A stretch of DNA of 64,000 nucleotides from Cyclospora cayetanensis (GCF_002999335.1 NW_020312136.1:62001-126000), one strand, 5' to 3'. Shown: positions 1 through 12,548, numbered from the stretch's first letter. Numbers and translations are program-made. Notes: a model not told the origin generated them from the sequence alone.

Positions 1-1134
1 TGTGAAACGGGACAGCACAGTGCTGGTCAGTACATCACTGGCATCGGCTATTGGCTAGACCTGACGGTGATAACGGCCAGAGCGGACACTGGAGAAGCTG
101 TAAAGCGACCCGCAAGCGTCCTTGCCGCGGCAGCAGCCTCCTCTGTCGAAGTCCTAGATTCTGATTCCTTCAGTAAACCAGCTAAAGGACCAAAGATACG
201 AGCAAATACAGGAATGAAATTTTGGTGCTAAGGTGCAAGTCCACAGAACTTTACAACATCCTGACAAGTGCCCGAAGGGAAGAAGCCATGCCTTTATTGC
301 CTCAATTTTTGCTGGATGTGGCTCCATTCCTGCCGTCAAAACAAGACCTACCAAAACAGCGGTGTTACCAGAACACTTGAGCATTTGAGTGCCTTCACAT
401 ATCAGTGCACGTCCCGCAGCAGCTGAAGCGCACGCACACGAGTGCTGCGTGTGTTTTGGACCGAATCACTTGAATAGCATGACGTGGTCCATGCAATCAG
501 CCATATACTCCTCAATAGGATCACAATCATTTTTAAGTAGCCTGTCTTCGCACTTAAGCTGCTGAAAGGTTAACAGATCTAAAATGCGTACAGATGCACT
601 CAGCTTTGCAAGTGCGGGATGTTATTTTGTGCCTGTCATCAAAGTGGATGGGAATTTGTAAGAAGGCGTCTGTAGAATCAAATGCCAAGTAGAACACTAA
701 TTTGTGCAGCCTTCTAAGTAATTTGCCGAGGAAAGGCATCGACATATTCTACAACATGGGCATCGTGTCAAGAAACCGAAAGTTGTCTCACATGCGCCAC
801 CTTCTATCCTTTTACGTACCACCACCAGGCTTTGCCCAACAGCACTGGCCGCTTCGTGCATTGCACCCTTGTTTCGACACGTTATTTGCCTGCTTCTCAA
901 CCTCATCTCCATGCAGTGGGAGCTTGGTACATGACTTAAGGCTAACCCGAGGATGAACTTAATACTTTGCGTTGGACGGCCAGTTGGTCTACGGTTCACT
1001 GGCAGCTCGTCATTATTTTTGCACATCCGCCAACTCCTCCTTTCTAGTTCCTTAGTTCTTCCGTTTCTCAGCCAGACAATCAATTGAGTCCCCCAATAAA
1101 GATCCAGCTGCAGAGCCACTCCAAGGTGTTGCAC
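1..1134 (-). mobile_element. Decayed Ty3/gypsy retrotransposon pol (reverse transcriptase) remnant
   Basis: Minus-strand fragments in different frames follow the order of a gypsy-type reverse transcriptase. Around 690-610 lies the palm motif A segment reading FDSTDAFLQIPIH followed by DDRHKITSRT. At 384-250 comes LTAGMEPHPAKIEAIKAW, the conserved stretch just after the catalytic palm. Upstream, 1130-750 shows weaker similarity to the RT fingers. The place where YxDD is expected (about 470-490) reads CMDHVMLF, so the second catalytic aspartate pair is lost, and stops and frame shifts separate the pieces. The element is dead and continues off the left edge. Chromovirus-like Ty3/gypsy elements are known from Eimeria genomes. 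No LTR was seen. The family call is strong and the limits are approximate. Confidence 0.75.
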
Positions 1135-3844
1135 CTTCAGAATCGCCTTCTCTTTCTGCTCTACTGAGCCGCCCGCAGAGACTCTGCCTCACTCTTTTGA
1201 AGTGCGGAAACTACACTGCGCAACACAGATTCAATAATCATTTCTTGTTGATCAGGGGGTGCTTCATCCTAGCGCTTCCCGACACTAAACTCCAGTGCAC
1301 ACTGCTCTGGACGCATCTGCGCCTTTATTGGGCCACCCATCACACACCTAGGATTTCGTCATGGTTGGCGGCTCCAGCATCGAAGCCACACATCATGATT
1401 GAAGACCCCATTTGAAGCCCAAGGAGCATATACCCCTAACTGTGTTTCTGCTTCTTGTGCTCTGCCGCCTGTCAGTAAACCTGAGTCTTCGAGACTGCGC
1501 TCCTGAGGGATCAGGCAGTTTGCACCTTTGCGCATTCTGCCTGAATAGCTGATTCTCTCCATATCGAGTGTCAAGCAAAGCAAACAATTATGGGTCATTA
1601 GTTTAAGCTTGTTGAAGCGAAGAATTGACCCGTCGTGGGTCCCCAGGTGCGGCCTATCCTCTAGCTCCTTTCAGTGCGCCGCAGTTTGCTTGGGGCCTTC
1701 CTCTTTACTGATGAACCTTTTGCGCTTTACAGGCAGCCTGCTTTCAATGGGCCTAGTCCCCTTCCTTTAGTTCTTGAGTTCCATGATAAGAAAACTCAAT
1801 CTTACAAAAATGGGAGCAAGTGTGTTCTGGGGAAGCCGCCGAGGGCTAAGCACCCGCGTGGATTTCCTGTTGTTCTGTGTTATCGGTCATTGTCGATAGT
1901 AGGATAGGGCCGATTCACACATCTCTGATAATCATGGTGTTTAATCTCTTTTTGACTTTTCGTTACAAGCCAAGGAGGCTGGAGTTGGGTTCACTTGCTC
2001 CTGAAATATCAAGCAGTTCACCCTTTGGGAAGCCCCGATAATTGGTTGTTGAAAAGCTTAGTTGTTGCCCATCCTGCGATTATCTAACATGTCACTTGGG
2101 GTAGACCAAAGATACATCACTAAGAAAGCAACAACTCGCCTCATCAGTGGCCGTTGCAAGCCAACGCTATACTCTTCTCTATATAATGATCCACTGACAG
2201 ATTCTCCCCCTCTATCTTTCTCCGTCCCCCGAAAGCTTGCTGCTGAGCTGATGTCTGCATGAACTGATGAGTTCAGGCTTGCTTGAAAGCTTGTAGTAGT
2301 CTATCGATTTCTGCATGCACACCACTTTGTGTATATTAATTAAACCGCCACGGAAGTACTTCACCCGCCAATTGACATACCGCAAGGATCGGTGCTGTTG
2401 ATTCACCTCGGAAAGACAAAGCATGATAGGCCACGAACCGGCTAGTGGTATCTTCGACTATTAAGTCGTTCTTAAGGGAACCATACCTTTTCTGATCAGT
2501 ATTGCCTCATTGACGCACCCATAACTAAGTTCTCCTCAGAGGAGGCATTTACATCATTTAATGCAAACTTGACGGAAAGTTATTGTTGTCCAGAAGTGCT
2601 CCCGCTTTGCCGTACCCGTTCTCCTTAGAGCTTCCCAGATGAGAAGACAGAGGCAGCTAGGTATGCGTGAAGCTCTATTCTCCCAACACTTAGAAGTCAC
2701 AACTAGTTGCTCATTGCACATCCCGCACTCTCCCGCACAATATTACTTCTTCCTACGTCAAGCTAACAAAACACGGCAATAAACAAGATATACGAACAGG
2801 CAAGCAAGTGATTCAATTATTCACCAAATCCCTAGTTGAGTATAGTTAGTGTAGCAGAAAGTTCGAAAATGTAGCCTAGTCCACAAGAGATCGAGATGTA
2901 ACACTGGTTTATTTACGTTTTGTTTCCGGCTAAGACCTTTCTTAGGAAGACCTTGGAAGGTGCGCTCTTCACAGTAAAGGCCTCTGGGCAACTGGCGCGC
3001 AGTGTCTATGAGAACACTAGGCCATGAAGCACGATGCTTGAACAGCACCGCCAAAGTGTATCACACCGACGAGCTACGCGGTGCCTACATCCGCATCAGC
3101 TTGCTAATCCACAGAAATGCAACTGCTTCCTCCCTTTAATTTAGGAAAGTAACAGCAGGTGCAAGTAATTCACGAGTAGCAATGATACCAGTGCCGTAGG
3201 CTTACACCAGCACGCATAGGTAGGGCAACTGCAGTACATGCTCTAGCGAGCAGCTTTGGACCATCATTACGAATAAAAAGCAGCAATGATAGCAACAACA
3301 CCGAATTTCAAAGTCGCAGCACCAGCGATATTGCCCTAGAACGGCGGGGTATGTAACTGCAGCAGCAACGTAGCAGAGCATCATGAACAGCCCCAGGCTG
3401 GGAGGAGGCCCTCCACGGTACGCGTAACTTTCCCCCAGTGAGAACCTACTCTAGATGTTGCACGCAAAGCTTCTTTATGACTGCCATTGCTAAGTCGTAT
3501 GGCCGCTAAAAGGAAGCAGTCAGGACGTGTTTTGTTCGTTGCACATGAACACGCGCACACAGCAGCAGCAGCAAAGGCGGTTTCGTTTCTGGCTCATAAG
3601 TGACTTTGCTTAGGGCGCTGCTGCGTCGCCTTCTATGGTTTGCACAGAATATTAATCTGAATTGGTTGGACAGCCGTAGCCGTAGCACCACCAGAAAGAG
3701 TGGAACGCGGCTCATGGCGGGAGCATGAACGACCAGCCTGAAATGCCACTGCGCTTGCAGCTAAACAACGGTGCACACGGCTGTAGCGTGCACTGAGGCA
3801 ACAGGAGGAGCGTTCGTCTGCATATCTTGAACCGCGGTGCCACT
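1135..3844. other. Stretch without a supported gene
   Basis: Only short reading frames occur here, with no convincing splice-linked exons. A 69-codon minus-strand frame beginning with ATG at 3715 (R-rich, hydrophobic start) lies head-to-head with the gene at 3845. It could be a small gene or chance. The last 100 bp before 3845 presumably hold that gene's promoter, but no motif stands out. Confidence 0.4.
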
Positions 3845-4708
3845 ATGCCGTCATCTCAAAAGCGCAGGCTTTCCCCAGTCGAACACGCGCCTCCAATACA
3901 ACCCGCAGTTGCGGACAGGCCACCACTGCATACCCTGCACTTTCAGGAGCTACAGCACCAGCACGGCCAGCAGCAGCTACTGCAGCAACAGCCTAAGCGG
4001 CAGCGGTTGTTAAACGCGCCAGGCGCTGCACAGAGGTGTGCAGATCTCCCTGTGCAATCACGTTCACAGGAGCAGAAGTACCAGAACCAAGAGCTGCGAC
4101 ATCAGCTGCGGCAGCAGAGCCCTTGCGTGCTCTCTGGCCGAAAGAGGGCACTGCCCTCAGAGGTGCCCGTGTCTAAGGCTTGTCGTATCAGAACTAGCAA
4201 TGAAGGGGAAGCAGCCATTGCGGCAGTTCCAACAGAGGTCCAGGCTGCAACAGCGGGAGTAGGAGCATCATGTTTAACTGCAGCAGTCTCAGAAGAAAAA
4301 CCCACCATGGGGTCTGCTCCCCCTCCGGATGCACCATCGTCGTGTGTTGCCCTTGTGCCGTATGGACAGAACCATATCTACGAGCCGCTATTGCGGCCTC
4401 TTCAGCAGCAGCAAGATCTTCTAATGCAGCAGAACTTAGCAGACCCTCTTGCTGCGCTCTCCGAGATCCAGGAGCCGCAACATTTCATACGGGGACTAAC
4501 TGCAGCAGAAGCCGTTGCGAAGGCCGGTGTGTTGCTGATTCCAGCATCAACACGAGCAAGCAAAACAGATGCGCTGCTGCTGCTGCAAAAAGCGCAGCAG
4601 CAGCAACTGGATCGCGAGGATGAAGCACGAGAAGAAAGTGAAGATGACGAAGGGGTGCTGCTGCGTACAACCTCTCAGACCTCCCAGGGAGCAATGAGTG
4701 TAGATTAA
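3845..4708 (+). CDS. Q/A-rich hypothetical protein, possibly nuclear
   Basis: An uninterrupted 287-codon frame from an ATG (context ccactATGc) to TAA. The open frame begins 18 nt earlier at TTG, so the ATG is the natural start. The N-terminus carries a basic cluster (QKRRL) that could be a nuclear localisation signal. Residues about 35-100 are Q/L-rich with short CAG-type repeats (QQQLLQQQ). The C-terminus is helical and acidic (EDEAREESEDDEG) before an S/T-rich tail. No catalytic domain or known family was recognised. Composition is typical of coccidian low-complexity proteins. It may be single-exon, though an unseen 5' exon cannot be excluded. It converges with the minus-strand candidate ending at 4838. 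Confidence 0.6.
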   Translation: MPSSQKRRLSPVEHAPPIQPAVADRPPLHTLHFQELQHQHGQQQLLQQQPKRQRLLNAPGAAQRCADLPVQSRSQEQKYQNQELRHQLRQQSPCVLSGRKRALPSEVPVSKACRIRTSNEGEAAIAAVPTEVQAATAGVGASCLTAAVSEEKPTMGSAPPPDAPSSCVALVPYGQNHIYEPLLRPLQQQQDLLMQQNLADPLAALSEIQEPQHFIRGLTAAEAVAKAGVLLIPASTRASKTDALLLLQKAQQQQLDREDEAREESEDDEGVLLRTTSQTSQGAMSVD

Positions 4709-4837
4709 ATTCCCATGTTCCCGCATGAAGGGGCCGAAGCAGCACATACAGTAGCGAAAACAGCCGCTGCTGCTGGTGCTGCACTACGATTACCTTTTCA
4801 TGAGCGCTGTCATGCTGCAGCTAATGAGCTGTGAGCA

Positions 4838-5497
4838 CTAAACAACACCCCTTGTAAGCAGGGGTGTAAAGACCCCCAGCAGCAGCTGCGGTAGTAACTG
4901 CAACCGCTGCTGCGATAGCTGCAGCAGCTTGCTTCGGCTGCGGCCAGAAGGGGCCAGTGCAGGGATGTTTCCAAAAAGACTTGCGAGTTTCTCTCGCCGC
5001 TGCTGCTGAACATACCGTCGCAGCAGGCAGCGCATCCCGGTTGTTGCAATAGCAGCAACGGGAGCTGTGGGCAGCTGTGCCTTTACGGCAGAGAGGACGA
5101 GGGTGCGAGTCTTGATTCCTTTGGGTAGAAATTTGGCCGCAACGAAGGACGGCGAGGAAACGCAGATGGCCTTCTTTTGGGTGTTTTGTACATCTTTTTC
5201 TGCTCCTGCATGGGGAGATACTGCGCCTGTCAAGGCATCACCGTGTGACGGCTGCTGCCGTTTTGTGCGCAACAACGTGTCTCCAAAGGAGAACACGCGG
5301 CGATTTGGAGGCTGGTGTGGAGGGGAACCTCCCGCAGTAGCAGCCTTTTGGTGTCTCAGTGCTATAACAAGTGTGAATCCTATTTGCTTTGATATTCGCG
5401 CAACGCGGAGAGGATCTGGGAAGCGAGCTGTTCCGCATGCTCCAAATTGCAGGCACTGACTTTCTGCCTGTGGCCGGTCATGAAAGCGGCAACAAAT
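4838..5497 (-). CDS. Hypothetical protein, probable 3'-terminal exon
   Basis: A 220-codon open frame on the minus strand ending in TAG at 4838. It has no usable ATG near its start, but a good 3' splice site (pyrimidine-rich, then CTGCAG) on the minus strand places the exon start at 5497 in phase 0. The product is basic and Q/L-rich near its end, with arginine clusters (RRYVQQQRREKL). No family was recognised. The upstream exon was not identified; minus-strand frames at 5.6-6.2 kb are hydrophobic but not clearly coding. The opposite strand is also partly open, so the strand call is moderate. Confidence 0.35.
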   Translation of the reverse strand: MCCRFHDRPQAESQCLQFGACGTARFPDPLRVARISKQIGFTLVIALRHQKAATAGGSPPHQPPNRRVFSFGDTLLRTKRQQPSHGDALTGAVSPHAGAEKDVQNTQKKAICVSSPSFVAAKFLPKGIKTRTLVLSAVKAQLPTAPVAAIATTGMRCLLRRYVQQQRREKLASLFGNIPALAPSGRSRSKLLQLSQQRLQLLPQLLLGVFTPLLTRGVV

Positions 5498-6417
5498 CTG
5501 CAGTCGAGACACAGAGGGGGCAAATACATAGCATAGCAAGGTGGTGTGGAAACAAGAGCTCACGTCACTTCAGAGCTTTTATACATGCGCCGGCAAACGG
5601 CTGACAGTCGCAGGCGCCTATTGCAATCGTATTGTTTGTGCATAATGATTTCTATGGCATGTTGCTCTTTTCTGCTTGAAGCGCTAATAGGCGGTGTGGC
5701 AGCAAAGTCGTCTGATTGCGAGTCAATGCATCTGAGCCAATACTCCACTGCGGTGGATAAGGAAGACTGGCAAGGCCCGCATTCGCACAAGAGAGGCTTC
5801 GTGAGCCGCGCATGGCATGAGAGAGCAAAAATCGTGGATGTGAAATGAAAATGGCCAAAACAGAAACACAGGCAGGTAAGAAGGCTTCTATGCAAAAGGC
5901 GCGTGCCGCAGAGGAGCCCAACTTTCTGAATAGGGTAGCGTCGCATGAGCATACAAGGAGGCGTGGAGGGGAAAACTGATGGCAAAAGAACAGACAAGGA
6001 CTGAGTGACGGACGGTGGCACAGGAAAAGTGGCAAGAGGTATTACAGGCTGCCTCAATAAGAGCAACTTCTGCAACGAAGAGCCGAGGCAGAAAAGGGCT
6101 ATGGAGCCTGAAAGCGGCAAAGCACTCGAGCCACCGATGTACAATACACAGGCAAGCATACAATCAGAGGCGACCGTAACGATACGCACATCGGCTGCTG
6201 GCACCTGGCATGTGGCTGCAGGCCTCTGACAGCCTGCAGGCAGTGCCATCAGGAACTTGCTCGCGAACAGCAGCAACGCACCACAACCAACAGCTCCAGC
6301 GAAACACGAAAGGGCTACTTAGGCCGTCACCTTACTGCTGCCTTTGTGCCAGGCCTACGGCACTGCCAAAAGACCACTGCATATCGCACTTGAACCCGTA
6401 GCAGAACCAGCAACTGC

Positions 6418-7014
6418 TTACTCTTCTGCCTTCTGTGGTCCCAAGTCACGTGCTGCTGCTGCTTCCAGCTGCGCCCAAAGGTCATCTGCGTGCTGCATGC
6501 GTAGCAACACGGAATCGATCATTGCTGCATCGTCTCCGTCCTGCTTTGTTTGGCCGACGGCCTGCATGCTGCGCTCTGCTGTCGCTGCTGCTGCTGTTGG
6601 TGCGACCGCTGCCACTTGAGCAGCAGGTTCTCGGGCCCAAGAACGGTTGCTGCTCGTTTCTGCAGGATCCATGGCTTGCTTACTGAAGTCCGCCACAAAA
6701 GTCAGATGCTCCCTGCTGTTGCTGTTGCTGCTGCCTTGCTGCGCAATGAGCCGAAGTGAGGAAGCCGCCTGTAACAAATGCAGACCCAAAAAGGGATCTA
6801 GAAAAACCGGAACGCGCCGCAAAGGATCCGATTCGATAAATTACGAAAACGCGCAGAAACCCGGCTGAGGATCCCTCTGGTGCGGCTGCTGCTGCTAGGG
6901 GGGCCCATGGCCGGCTGCTACAGGTGTTACAGCAGCCGCCCCGGCTGCTGCGGCCGCCACTGCTGAATTTAGTACTTTTGCTGCATGCAAAAGCACATAT
7001 AATCGCGCAGAGCA
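6418..7014 (-). CDS. Hypothetical protein, last two exons
   Basis: Two phase-matched minus-strand exons are inferred: 7014-6931 and 6768-6418, joined by an intron (6769-6930) with GTAACA at its start and a pyrimidine-rich TTGTTACAG at its end. The first exon gives a helix running into poly-Ala. The second holds an A-rich middle and an acidic/helical C-terminus (MIDSVLLRMQHADDLWAQLE) ending in TAA. The start is upstream. A minus-strand frame at 7293-7130 (LPLLYEHPLLQEQQRP) looks coding and may be an earlier exon, but its junction was not resolved. No function was recognised. Confidence 0.45.
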
Positions 7015-7506
7015 CTGTTTCAACGGAAGACACGTTTAAAGCAGTCATTCGCTCTAGAGCTGCAGAGAGGCGCAATGCTGCAAAACGGTGACCCTGCTTC
7101 TGAATCTACACTGCAAGCCCCCGACTTTAATCTTGATGAAACCAGTGGGTTCCCTTTGCAAAAGTCTAACGAATGTCGGCTCAGCCACTCGTTGCTGCAG
7201 GAGTGTGATGCCACGTGGTCTCTGCTGCTCCTGTAGCAGTGGGTGCTCGTACAGCAAAGGCAGTATGCCTTCTAGAACCCCCATTGGATGCATGCGTTCG
7301 TCTGCTGATTGGGATCCAGTGTAAGTCCACTGTAATCACAGCCCGAATACGTGCAATGGCTACCGGCAGCAGTACTCCAAAAATAGTTAATATACCACCG
7401 GCAAGACAAATTCACTGTTGGGGCTGCCTCTGATATAGATCAGCCGCCGGCTACATGAATTCTTGCAGTTTATAGTGGGCTGCCGAAGTCCACAGGGCTC
7501 AGAAAG

Positions 7507-10500
7507 ATGAGTAGCTTTGCACCGTATGTCGTCCCACACACTGCAAAAGCGATTTTAGGACGCCGCCGTAGTTGTAGCCGTGGCGGCAGAAGTAGCAGCG
7601 AAAGGAGTAGGAACACAAACGACTCGTACACGAATAAAGTAGAAGGAGCACAGCCAAGCCCTTCTTTCGAGCTGCTGCGCACGGGGACTCGGCGGATAAG
7701 GCAACTGTTGCGCCGGGGCCGAAACAGAAAAAGGGAAAATTCTGTTTTGGCAACTGCTATTGTTACTGCTGAAGCTCGCAGCGAGACTAGCAGCAAATTG
7801 GATGGTCCAAGCAACAGACAGAGACGCCTTCTATGCAAGGGCTCAACGGAAATTCTCAATTCTCTGACCAGCCACTGTTCGGCCGTAGCTGACACATCTT
7901 CTGCCCGTAGTGATGATGCATCACCACTGGCAAGATATGAGAGTCGCCAGAACAGTAGAGGTGGCAGTAGCTTCCATAGCGCACATTCACCTGGAGACCC
8001 GGTGGCCGACTCAAAAGCCGCTGCCTCTTCTGTTCGAATGCATCTAGGCATAAAGGCAGACTGCCACAGTGCTGCCAATAGGACTGCTGCAGCCGCTGAT
8101 GAAGACACTCGAGTGCTCCATAAGAGGCCTCCGGTGCCGTCTCCCAAAGGCGTGATGCCGTCTAGACAACCACTACAAAGCAGCAAGGGCATCTTGGCTG
8201 ATACGGCCACAACAGCAGCAACTGACGAAATAGACGCATCGGTGCACCTGCAGGAGCACCCTCCACAGCGGCAACGCTTGCACCATCTTCACGTCTGCTC
8301 CTGTGCATCTGATAGGGACCATCAAAAACAAGCAGCACCACCACCTGCAGAGGCTGGTGCCGTCAATGTGGCTGGTGTTGTGACACTTGCACCTCCCACA
8401 TGCACATCAGCTCCAGTAGCGGGCAAAAGTTCCAGATCAGATATGCCGCAGCTTGGTTGTGAGCAGCACTCGAGGACCCCCGTTGAAACTATCTCAGCTA
8501 CAACATCAATGGAACAGATAACTACGCAAATGTGCCACTGTTGGCAACTGCAAAATCAACAGCAGCAGCTTCAGAAGCTGCAGAAATCCAACCATGCTAC
8601 CGAAATCCCAGAGGTGCCACGCAGTGGGCTTTGTAGCAGCCGTAGCGGTAGTAGCATCAGAGGTAGCAGTAGCACAGTGGAACCAAGTTGCCCGACTGCT
8701 GCACTTCGGCTCAAGATCTGCATGCGGCTGCGAGAGCAGGCGCTGCTGTTGCAGCAGCTAGAGGAGAGGCGGCTCCTGACGCAGCAGTTGCTGAATGCAA
8801 GGCGTCGCGCCAAAAAGTTGCATTGCCTTTGTAGCTGCTGCACAAAGAGCGAAGCTCATCAATCACTGGGTACAGTTGGCAGGGAAACAGGGTCTCATTG
8901 TGAAATTGTATGTGTGGCAGCAGCAGCTGACGCCGCGGTGTATCTTCCGACTACATCCAGGGTAGTGGGGCTCACCAAAGTGCCTGGAGATCAAGCACCC
9001 CGGCAAAATCATAAGGGAATGTTGAATTTTCAGAAACAAGACGGACAACCGGATCAAGGCGCTGCCTGTTGCGCACCTCGGCAAATGCGAGCTGAGCGCC
9101 AATTGTGTGTAGTAGCAGCGCATGGAGCGTATTGCACCCTTTCGCATCAACAAAGCCCGAAACCTCTGGGGGATTGCGCGATACTCACAGCATCGAGACC
9201 TGCGTCACAAGCAAAATCTGCCTCAAGAGTTCTGCAAGAAGAAAGAGCTTCTTTTATCAGTCTTCCTTCGACGGGTAAGCTCGAGCCCTCTTCAGCAGAT
9301 GAGGAAGTCCCGTCTTATGCAGCTGTTGCCACTGCATCCGGAAAACAGCAGCAATCTTCGCCCAAGCAGGATCCTACCGGGGCTTTTGATGACTCAGCCG
9401 CAACCGAAGGGGGCGCCGTTCTGGGTGCCAGCGCAACAGAAACAGCACGTGTTGCACCCAATGACCCTGCTGTCGCCAGTGCATCCTTGAATGCAACAAG
9501 AGCCCACGTGACAGCACACGGCAGCAGCTTTGCCCAACAAAAAAGCCCGGGGTGCATTTGCCGGTGCCGCTGCGGAGTACTGAAGCAGCGGCAAGTCTTC
9601 GCTTTGCCTGGAGAGACAATACAGCTAGTACGGGACGCCACAGCTGCAAGCGCATCAGCAGCAGAAGCAGCATCTCTTGGCACGCTGAGTTCGAAGGACA
9701 GGCTTCGCCCCAGGGTAAGGCGCGTTTACCAAAAAATCCGAAATTCAGAAGCGCCACTTTGGTGCCTGATATCTGCAACTTGCATGAGCGAGGGAGTGCA
9801 GCATCATGACTCATGCTTGTGCTCTTGAGTGCCATGCCGCTGCAGCGGGCGCTGCCCCAGCCTCTCCACTCGCCAAAGCAGTATCATAATGCGGGAGTGT
9901 TATGGAGTTTATTGCAGCATGAGCTGCAGCAGGAATTGCAGCAGCACAAGCAATTATCGCTCACTGGGCATACAAGCCGCCAGTCGGCAGCATCGGCAGA
10001 AGCTGTTCGGCAGGCTCTGCAGCTTGTTAAGAGTGCTGAACAGGCGCTGCTGTGCTCCACAAAAGGTCCCACATTAATGCGGGAAAGCTCTCAAGGTAGG
10101 AACAGCGGAAGCAGCAGCAATCATGCTCCGCTTCCGGCAGCTTCAAGCACCGTGGCTCCTCAGCTAGAAGCCGCTCCTTTATTTGTGAAGACGGAGCTAC
10201 AAGAAGAGCAGTCTCACACGTACACTTCTCAAAAGCTATCTGCCAAACAGAAGAGCCTAAAAGCATGTAGAAGCGGTGGAGCAATGAGCATTAAGGTGCC
10301 TTGTGCTACAAGCTGCACCGCCATTAAGCGTGGCGCTGATTCAGCACATGTGCTGCCTCCTATCTGGTCAGCAAACCCGCAATGCGATCCACCACAGATA
10401 TCGCCTAGCACACCTCCACCGATTGAAGCAGCAAAGGCAGTTGCTGCTGTCGGCTCTACTGCACAGCAGCGCACACAGGGACATAGTGGCCCTCATGTGT

Positions 10501-12113
10501 GGGGAGCCCATAGAGGAATCTTGGAGGAGCCAGCTGCTCCCCAGCCACTGCGGTTGAGGAAGAATAGGCCTCGTTTAATGGGATATGGGGAAGAGAAAGC
10601 CTTGTGTTCAAAGCCTGAAGCTCCATGGGCCACGCAAGAAGTCCCCGAAGCAACCGTACATATTGGCACGGCCACAGAAACAAGGATTGTGCCAGGAGGG
10701 GGGCAGCTTCCCTATCAACACCGCCAGCCCACGCTTCAAAAGCCGGCTCAAACATGCCCTTTATTGCGACTGCCCGTGATGAACAGCTTCGGCGCTCGGT
10801 CAGCGGAGCGACTTGCTGGCAGCGCGTCTCCTGATCCACTCTCAGCGGAAAGTTTGATCAGGACCACGGAACCATGCGGTGCAACAATTAGCCACACCGA
10901 CCTGTCCTGCTGCACTCTCTTACCCAGCAGTAGCAACAGCAGCAGAATCGGAAGCCTTGTAGCGACTACAGTGACAGAGGCTCACTCACCAAGGCAGCCT
11001 CAGAACCATCAACAACAGCAGCAAGTCCTAACAAATGAACAGCAGCCGACTAGCCGCATGCGTGCATCCACGACTTCCCATGGGCGGAGTCCTCAGACAC
11101 AGCTGCCGCAATACGTGAAGAGGTCACAGCAACAGCAGCACCTCAAGCAGCCTTCAGTGGCAGCAGCTGCTTCTTTGGATGACTCTGCAGGTGCTAGCAA
11201 ACTGCCACGACTGCCAGCAGACCCCGTCGCAAAAACGCTCCAATGCCAACGAAAGGAATGGGAGCATCAGGTAAGCCAGCATCAACAGCACCAGCGAGAC
11301 AAACAAGAGCAACAGCAGCAAAGGCCACCTTACGCCTCGCCAAAGTCCACATTACCAAATCATCGGCTGCGCTTAGAGAGGCGCCTGTGTACATCTCGCG
11401 TTGAATCAAAATTTTCCGGGAAACAATGCTGTCTTAGCGAGGACAGTGCTGGCATTGTGAAGGCTCTAAGCAGCCCGAATGCTGGTAGTATGCATGGAAA
11501 GAAAGACAAAAGCAAGTTTGCAGCTGCACCACGGCGTCGGCTGGAGTGCCGGCAGCAGCAGCCGCAGACGCAGCAGCAGAGCTCTCAGGATGAACTCTGG
11601 CGTTGTGTGGCGGGGAGTCACGATATTGGAGAAGGCTCACAGAAGTGGATCCAACAGCTCGGCACCATTTTCCGGCTACAGCAGCACAGGAAATCACCCA
11701 GAAGCCGAGCTGCAGCAGCCTACCCTCGCGTTCTGCAGCCCGTGCAGGGGTGGGAGGCATCAGCACGACCCAGCTCGGCTTGGAGATGGCGACGACATGG
11801 CCGATGCTCCAGTAGCAGGCACAGCAGCAGGAGCAGCATCGGTAGGAATACAGCACGATCTCGGGCAGCAGAGGACGGCTCATTGGGGTCAGTGGAGAGG
11901 CAGACTAGGGAGCCGTATGGCCATGAAGGACTCAAGCACTCGCGTAAGTTAAGGAAAGATGCCCAGGCTTACAAAGGGTTTACAAATCAAGAAGCTGACG
12001 GAAGTGCGGACAGGGAGACCGGCCAACGCCAGCATTACTTGTCTGTTGCTGAGCGCGTAGCCCAAATGGCCAAGCAGATAACACAAGAGGCGCTCTTTGA
12101 GTGCTATAAGTAA
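7507..12113 (+). CDS. Very large Q/A/S-rich hypothetical protein, two exons
   Basis: Two long frames (7507-9828 and 9813-12113) overlap out of phase. They join cleanly if an intron 9715-9845 is removed: the donor is CAGG|GTAAGG at a codon boundary and the acceptor CCGCTGCAG also falls on a codon boundary (further in-frame AGs at 9860 and 9881). The product is about 1,491 aa. It is rich in Q, A, S, P and H with many short CAG-encoded tracts, Cys/His clusters (for example CTKSEAH near residue 450, and CICRCRCG near 680) and R/S-rich blocks near the C-terminus. The protein ends in an amphipathic helix (SVAERVAQMAKQITQEAL). No known domain, signal peptide or membrane segment was seen. The ATG at 7507 is the first in the open frame; an upstream exon is possible. 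Confidence 0.6.
9715..9845 (+). other. Intron joining the two halves of the 7507-12113 gene
   Basis: 131-nt GT-AG intron, phase 0. Donor GTAAGG follows CAGG. The acceptor CTGCAG is preceded by a T/C-rich run. Reading through it instead gives a stop at 9826-9828. Confidence 0.6.
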
Positions 12114-12263
12114 AGAGCACTCTCATTCGAAGGCCGCGGCCAGTCCGTTGTTTTAAAGACAGAGACACGGAGAGCTGGCTGTGGCGCTGTAAAGTGCACT
12201 AATGCACTACAAGCTGTATGCTTGCAGGCTGGCCTGGAGCTAAGAAGCGCCGGTCTCTAGGGC

Positions 12264-12548
12264 CTAAGCTTTCCTTTGTGCCATACCGTCCATGCTTCGA
12301 TATTTTAGCAAAGCTTGTTGCACTGCACATTTTACGTGTAGCACCAAATGCTTGGAAACTTGCTGTGCTATCAGCAGCGGTGATGCTTCCATCGCCTTCG
12401 AGAAAATGAGCACCAGTAGCAGTTAAAGCAGCAATAGTTATGCAGATTCTATTCCTCACGACTTACGTCCTGTTGACGGACGCAGAGGGGGGCAGAGGCC
12501 GCAGCTGGGCGCTCAAGGGAGGCCAAACGGCAACCCTCCGAGGGTAAG
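12264..12548 (-). CDS. Hypothetical protein, last two exons
   Basis: On the minus strand, exon 12548-12467 starts after CACTCCCTTGCAG and ends at a perfect donor GTAAGT. A 71-nt intron (12396-12466) contains a TTTAAC branch-like site and a pyrimidine tract. The final exon 12395-12264 reads in phase 0 through a helical segment (PLLIAQQVSKHLVLHVKCAV) to TAG. The incoming phase of the first exon is 2, so at least one upstream exon exists (not found). The gene converges with the large gene ending at 12113. Both other strands or frames are partly open, but the phase match and splice signals favour this reading. Function unknown. Confidence 0.45.

Noticed and set aside
11434..11952. Alternative frames inside the 7507-12113 gene on both strands
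   Set aside because: They are shadows of CAG/GCA repeats, lacking independent starts, splice sites or better composition.
12228..12409. Plus-strand exon that could splice from GTAAGT at 11944 as an alternative 3' end of the large gene
   Set aside because: The phases agree, but the minus-strand exons 12264-12548 have better splice signals and the unspliced tail of the large gene already reads as coding.
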